This document shows positions 59,171-64,000 of a stretch of 64,000 nt of DNA, piece after piece. A model generated the notes under the pieces. It was not told the DNA's origin, made no database searches, and saw only the letters and a list, made by a program, of their open reading frames with translations. Positions within the stretch are counted from its first letter, which is position 1. Every line of letters starts with the position of its first letter. Source of the stretch: Tubiluchus corallicola. Taxonomy: Eukaryota; Priapulida; Priapulimorpha; Priapulimorphida; Tubiluchidae. The position numbers were made by a program, and so were the translations under genes. The DNA lies in the NCBI GenBank assembly GCA_030141605.1, contig JAQGDQ010000219.1, forward strand, positions 306,331 to 370,330. Reading direction: 5' to 3'.

Positions 59171-60010
59171 ACGTACACACATACTCACATACACACAAAC
59201 ATACAAACAAACAAACAAATGGTCACTGCCCATGTAATTCCCTATATATAGATAACTAAAACTATCAATTGCAGTAAGGTACCTAGGGGCACCAATATGT
59301 ATTGAAGAATATTTTCATTTCCTTTGCATGTGTGCGACAACCCGTCTTTGTGTGTCTATGTCAATGTGGTAAATTACAGAGCTTGCATCCTAAAAGGACC
59401 TCGTATTAATCATTATGTGATCTGCTGACCAGTGTTTGTCGTTTTCTGGATGAAATACTCCCTCTGGTATTCTGATGTTGCGGCTGTACTGTACAATGCG
59501 GTTGTAAACTTATAATAACAGCCTTCCAATACGCAAGAGGAAACCTACATTCCGCCCTGCAATATTGTTTGCATAAACTTTCGGAGTGTAATAGCCTATA
59601 ATTAAGCTTATGTATTAGATCTCATTTGCAGTGGAATCTCTCGTTTATGAGAGTTGAGTACCTCTTGAAGCATTCGAAAATTTATGCAGTTATTTTACGA
59701 ACTGCGAACACCTAAATTTATTGAGACTAAAATAATAGTTTGCATTATCGATCTCGCGGTGTAATTAAACATTTCGTCAGCAGACCATAAAATAACACCG
59801 AGCACCTAATTAACGGCAAATCACAGTGTAGAGTTATGTCGTCTATCTTGGCAAGATAATAACGCTGTCATTTTGGGTGAAACTGAAGCCAGACTGTTCA
59901 GATTGAGATTTATGCTCAGTTGTTTGCCTTTATTCGGTTTCTGTTATACTTATGGTTGTCTTAGTAAAATTAATAAAGGGTTAGCTGATGCCCTTGTCTT
60001 TATATAATTC

Positions 60011-60076
60011 GGCACGCACACGCACCCACTCACCCACGCACGCACACACACACGTGCGCGCGCGCGCACACACGCA
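60011..60076. repeat. (CA)n/(CG)n microsatellite
   Basis: CACG, CACC and CA units flank a CGCGCGCGCG core at about 60056-60066. Confidence 0.85.
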
Positions 60077-61523
60077 ACATGATAATTTAGCCACTTGGCC
60101 CACTCCTCCTCTCTTGATAGCTTTTAGTAACAGCTTTTGTTTATTCATTTAGAGAAATACTGTTTTAAGCAATAATACAAAGAATACAAGATTTTTCAAG
60201 AAAAATAAGAATTATTTTGTGAATGGCAGATTGTTCATTATCAAAATGCAATAAGATTTGTCCGCATGGCTGACTGCTCGTCCATCCATTGACTAAGTGT
60301 TGATTTTATATTGTCTGACTGACTGACTGTCTTACTCACTCACCCCTCAATCGTCATTCACTCACTAATTAGCTGTCTGTGGACTAACATCCTGAGAAAG
60401 GTTGACACACTTGCAAAAACCCGACACTTGGCGAATTTTATAACGTCAGAGATGTTTTTGTTAACTGTTGCCATTGTTGTTTGCGAAGTAAAATCACTTT
60501 GTTTTTTTACTGTCAGCCTGACAGGGCTCTCTTTGTTTGCAGGGTTTAAGCGTTACTTCTGTCGAATAACTTGCATCATTAAAATTCCCACCGACAAGTC
60601 TTAGGTTTATTTAGGTGGCACCTACTGTTCTTGCCTCTAAAGAATTATGAAATACTACTTGTCCTCCAAGAACGTAAGTCTTTCCTTATTATGATCATAG
60701 CATTAACTACGTGACGAGTATATATTATATTCCTTTGCTCGGGAGCTCCCTGACTTTGGCACTGACCTTCTTTATACCACTGTCATAGAACTTCGCGGGG
60801 AAACCAGTTGGCAGTTGTTGCGTGTGAAACCCGTGTTCTCGGCTGCTGCAACTCATAGCGGCATCATGATTCGTCGAGCAGGGTAGTGAGCTGCGCCAAC
60901 TCTTGATACTGTGCTGTCAAATTGAAGTGACGTGCATTTTGTGTTGGACGCGCATCGGCTACTTAAAGTGCTGTTTTTCTTTAATTGCATAATAATGATT
61001 ATGTGGCAAGTGTCCAAAATGCAAATTCATCTGTTGTAAACGAATAAGACTTAAATGTTTTTATGAAAATGATTTAATAGTAATTCACTCAAAAGTGTAA
61101 ACTCGCTACGAATTTTCAAAAGTATTGTTAACGGCTTGGTACAATGATCTTCAACATTTCAAGACGCAATTTCAAATTGGGTCCAGTCTGCAGCCCACTT
61201 TAAATATTATTGTGGTCACCATTACAATTTGAGAAAATGTATGCAGCATAAAGGCAGACGTTCATCAGATTTCTGGACTGACCGACTGCAGGTAAAATTT
61301 TTAACGTATTTTTTCGTGAATCGCTGATTACGCAGCTGATTGAAATGCGAAAGAGCGTTTAGTGATGAAACCATTATTAATTATACAAGATTAAGTGTAT
61401 ACATAAATATAATATAAGTTTGGTCTAGTTGCCCTGTTAGTTTAACAATTTCCGCAATAATAACCTAGATAACTGTATCAGTGCAGGCCTTCGGCGGAAA
61501 TGATATACGTTATACATTAACGT

Positions 61524-64000
61524 GTAGTCTGAACTCACTTAGAGCAATCTGAAATATCTGACACGTACATCAAATTCTATTCATCTATTTAGATATATAG
61601 ACAAAACTGCAGCATCTAACCAGACTCATTTAGAGCAGTCCCAAACATCTACAAACAACCCGAAACATCTAGTCAGAACTCACTTAGAACAATCTCTAAC
61701 ACTTAGACTGATGAAATCTATTGCAAATCTCAGATACCTAACCAGAAGACCTGTACAGGCAATGTTAGGCAATGAGATAAGCATCTGATAGAGAAATACA
61801 GCGATAGCCTCAATTAGCTTCTTAGAAGACATCAATGACCAAAATCTAGCATCTGGTAGGAAGACTCAACCGTTTGCTGAGATTTCATCTATACGCAACC
61901 TAAAACATCTACATAATGTCTGAGGCATTCATACCTGATCCCAATAATCTGTTAAAATCCACAGACGTTCTGAAACATCTAATCAGAACTCACAGCAATC
62001 TGAAATATCTGACACGTACATCAAATTCTATTCATCTATTTAGATATATAGACAAAACTGCAGCATCTAACCAGACTCATTTAGAGCAGTCCCAAACATC
62101 TACAAACAACCCGAAACATCTAGTCAGAACTCACTTAGAACAATCTCTAACACTTAGACTGATGAAATCTATTGCAAATCTCAGATACCTAACCAGAAGA
62201 CCTGTACAGACAATATTAGGCAATGACATAAGATCTGATAGAGAAATACAGCGATAGCCTCAATAAGATCCACAGACGTTCTGAAACATCTAGTCAGAAC
62301 GCACTTAAAGCAATCTGAAACATCTGACACGTAAACAAAGACAAACTGCAGCATCTAATCAGAACTCATTTAAGAGCAGGCATAAACATCCACAAATAAC
62401 CCGAAACATCTAGTCTGAACTCACTTAGAGCAATCTCTAAATATAGACTAATGAAATGTATTGCAAATCTCAGATACCTAACCAGAAGACTTGTACAGGC
62501 AATGTTAGGCAATGAGATAAGCATCTGATAGAGAAATACAGCGATAGCCTCAATTAGCTTCTTAGAAGACATCAATGACCAAACTCTAGCATCTGGTAGG
62601 AAGACTCAACCGTTTGCTGAGATTTCATCTATACGCAACCTGAAACATCTACATCATGTCTGAGGCATTCATACCTGATCCCAATAATCTGTTAAAATCC
62701 ACAGACGTTCTGAAACATCTAATCAGAACTCACTTAGAGCAATCTGAAATATCTGACACGTACATCCAATTCTATTCATCTATTTTAGACATATAGACAA
62801 AACTGCAGCATCTAACCAGAACTCATTTAGAGCAGTCCCAAACATCTACCAACAACCCGAAACATCTAGTTAGAACTCTCACTTAGAACAATCTCTAACA
62901 CATAGACTGATGAAATCTATTGCAAATCTCAGATACCTAACCAGAAGACCTGTACAGGCAATGTTAGGCAATGAGATAAGTATCTGATAGAGAAATACAG
63001 CGATAGCCTCAATTAGCTTCTTAGAAGACATAAATGACCAAACTCTAGCATCTGGTAGGAAAACGCAACCGTTTGGTGAGATGGCATCTATACGCAACCG
63101 AAAACATCTACATCATATCTGAAGGCACTTATACCTGATCCCAATAGTCTGTTAAGATCCTCAGACGTTCTGAAACATCTAATCAGAACTCACTTAGAGC
63201 AATCTGAAATATCTGACACGTAAACAAAGACAAACTGCAGCATCTAACCAGACTCATTTAGAGCAGTCCCAAATATCTACAAACAACCCGAAACATCTAG
63301 TCAGAACTCACTTAGAACAATCTCTAACACATAGACTGATGAAATCTATTGCAAATCTCAGATACCTAACCAGAAGACATGTTAGGCAAATGACATAAGA
63401 TCTGATAGAGAAATACAGCGATAGCCTCAATTAGCTTCTTAGAAGACATCAATGACCAAACTCTTGCATCTGGTAGGAAGACTCAACCGTTTGGTGAGAT
63501 GGCATCTATACGCAACCGAAAACATCTATATCATGTCTGAAGGCATTTATACCTGATCTCAATAATCAGTTAAGATCCACAGACATTCTGAAACATCTAA
63601 TCAGAGCTCACTTAGAGCAATCTGAAACATCTGACACGTACATCAAATTCTATTCATCTATTTAGCTATATTGACAAAACTGCAGCATCTAACCAGACTC
63701 ATTTAGAGCAGTCCCAAACATCTACCAACAACCCGAAACATCTAGTTAGAACTCTCACTTAGAACAATCTCTAACACATAGACTGATGAAATCTATTGCA
63801 AATCTCAGATACCTAACCAGAAGACCTGTACAGGCAATGTTAGGCAATGAGATAAGTATCTGATAGAGAAATACAGCGATAGCCTCAATTAGCTTCTTAG
63901 AAGACATCAATGACCAAACTCTAGCATCTGGTAGGAAAACGCAACCGTTTGGTGAGATGGCATCTATACGCAACCGAAAACATCTACATCATATCTGAAG
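61524..64000. repeat. Satellite array, about 450-bp units, at least 5 copies, running off the window
   Basis: The anchor CACTTAGA followed by CAATCTCTAA occurs at 61681, 62132, 62422, 62880, 63309 and 63756, giving spacings of 451, 290, 458, 429 and 447. The short unit reflects an internal deletion. Within each unit a smaller motif of about 35-40 bp (CATCTAGTCAGAACTCACTTAGAGCAATCTGAAA-like) recurs two or three times with variations, so the unit is itself built from sub-repeats. Near-identical 60-72-codon minus-strand ORFs (62366, 62879, 63755) appear once per unit but have no start context or motif and are attributed to the repeat. The array may continue beyond 64000. Confidence 0.93.

Larger units (their letters stand above)
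56506..61523. other. Gene-poor region, right part
   Basis: No convincing gene. It has degenerate (GACT)n tracts at about 57060-57200 and 60285-60350, a (TGC)n/(GAT)n low-complexity patch at 57228-57292, the (GTAC/ATAC)n array at 58991-59170 and a (CA)n/(CG)n tract at 60011-60076. The ORF at 57228-57410 is Leu-, Met- and Val-run low complexity. Confidence 0.5.

Noticed and set aside
58766-59259. 155-codon and other ORFs rich in Tyr-Val-Cys-Met
   Set aside because: Translation of the ATAC microsatellite in several frames.
62366-63973. Repeated minus-strand ORFs, one per satellite unit
   Set aside because: They recur only because the unit recurs. One unit breaks the frame, and there is no gene context or domain.
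1-64000. CRISPR arrays, operons, bacterial gene clusters or viral genes
   Set aside because: The DNA is intron-rich metazoan sequence. The only regular array is a 450-bp satellite without unique spacers.

Overview
The window is animal nuclear DNA. It is AT-rich, its genes are broken into many short exons by long GT-AG introns (one GC-AG), AATAAA poly(A) signals lie downstream of the stops, and microsatellites, tRNA-derived SINEs, a decayed LINE, a hAT-type MITE and a satellite array are scattered through it. The repertoire (animal haem peroxidases in tandem, an orphan 7TM receptor of an invertebrate-rich type, an SLC6 transporter) suggests a non-vertebrate metazoan, probably marine. The phylum cannot be fixed from the sequence alone.

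Layout. 1-1445: a SINE head on the minus strand, then the last two coding exons of a first haem peroxidase gene (+). 1446-3493: spacer carrying a complete non-autonomous hAT-like element (2560-2976) with a perfect 8-bp target duplication. 3494-18663: a second, complete peroxidase gene (+) of 12 coding exons, 726 codons plus stop, with a signal peptide split by a 3.1-kb first intron. 18664-19136: a short convergent spacer with telomere-like repeats in an inverted repeat. 19137-27745: a complete five-exon 7TM receptor gene on the minus strand (340 aa). 27746-31141: spacer with no recognisable gene. About 31142-49290: an SLC6-type Na+/Cl- dependent transporter gene (+), at least 16 exons. Its introns hold a decayed transposon-like ORF, a SINE, a dispersed repeat and a 281-bp palindrome. 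49291-61520: about 12 kb with no convincing gene, only microsatellites and one more copy of the dispersed repeat. 61524-64000: a satellite of about 450-bp units running off the window.

The three loci do not form a pathway. The two peroxidases are a head-to-tail duplication; their shared C-terminal 58 residues are about 78% identical by my hand count. The peroxidase and the receptor are convergent neighbours.

The most notable biology is in the SLC6 gene. Its reading frame is otherwise well conserved, but four residues at the Na+/substrate-binding break of TM1 are missing in frame, and a T8 run in the TM6 exon shifts the frame by one base. One very short exon before TM5 could not be found. The locus is either a decaying copy or carries assembly errors. 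I found no convincing novel multi-gene system; the other observations are gene-structure oddities and small mobile elements. All gene models were built by eye from splice consensus, reading-frame continuity and recalled family motifs. No search was run.
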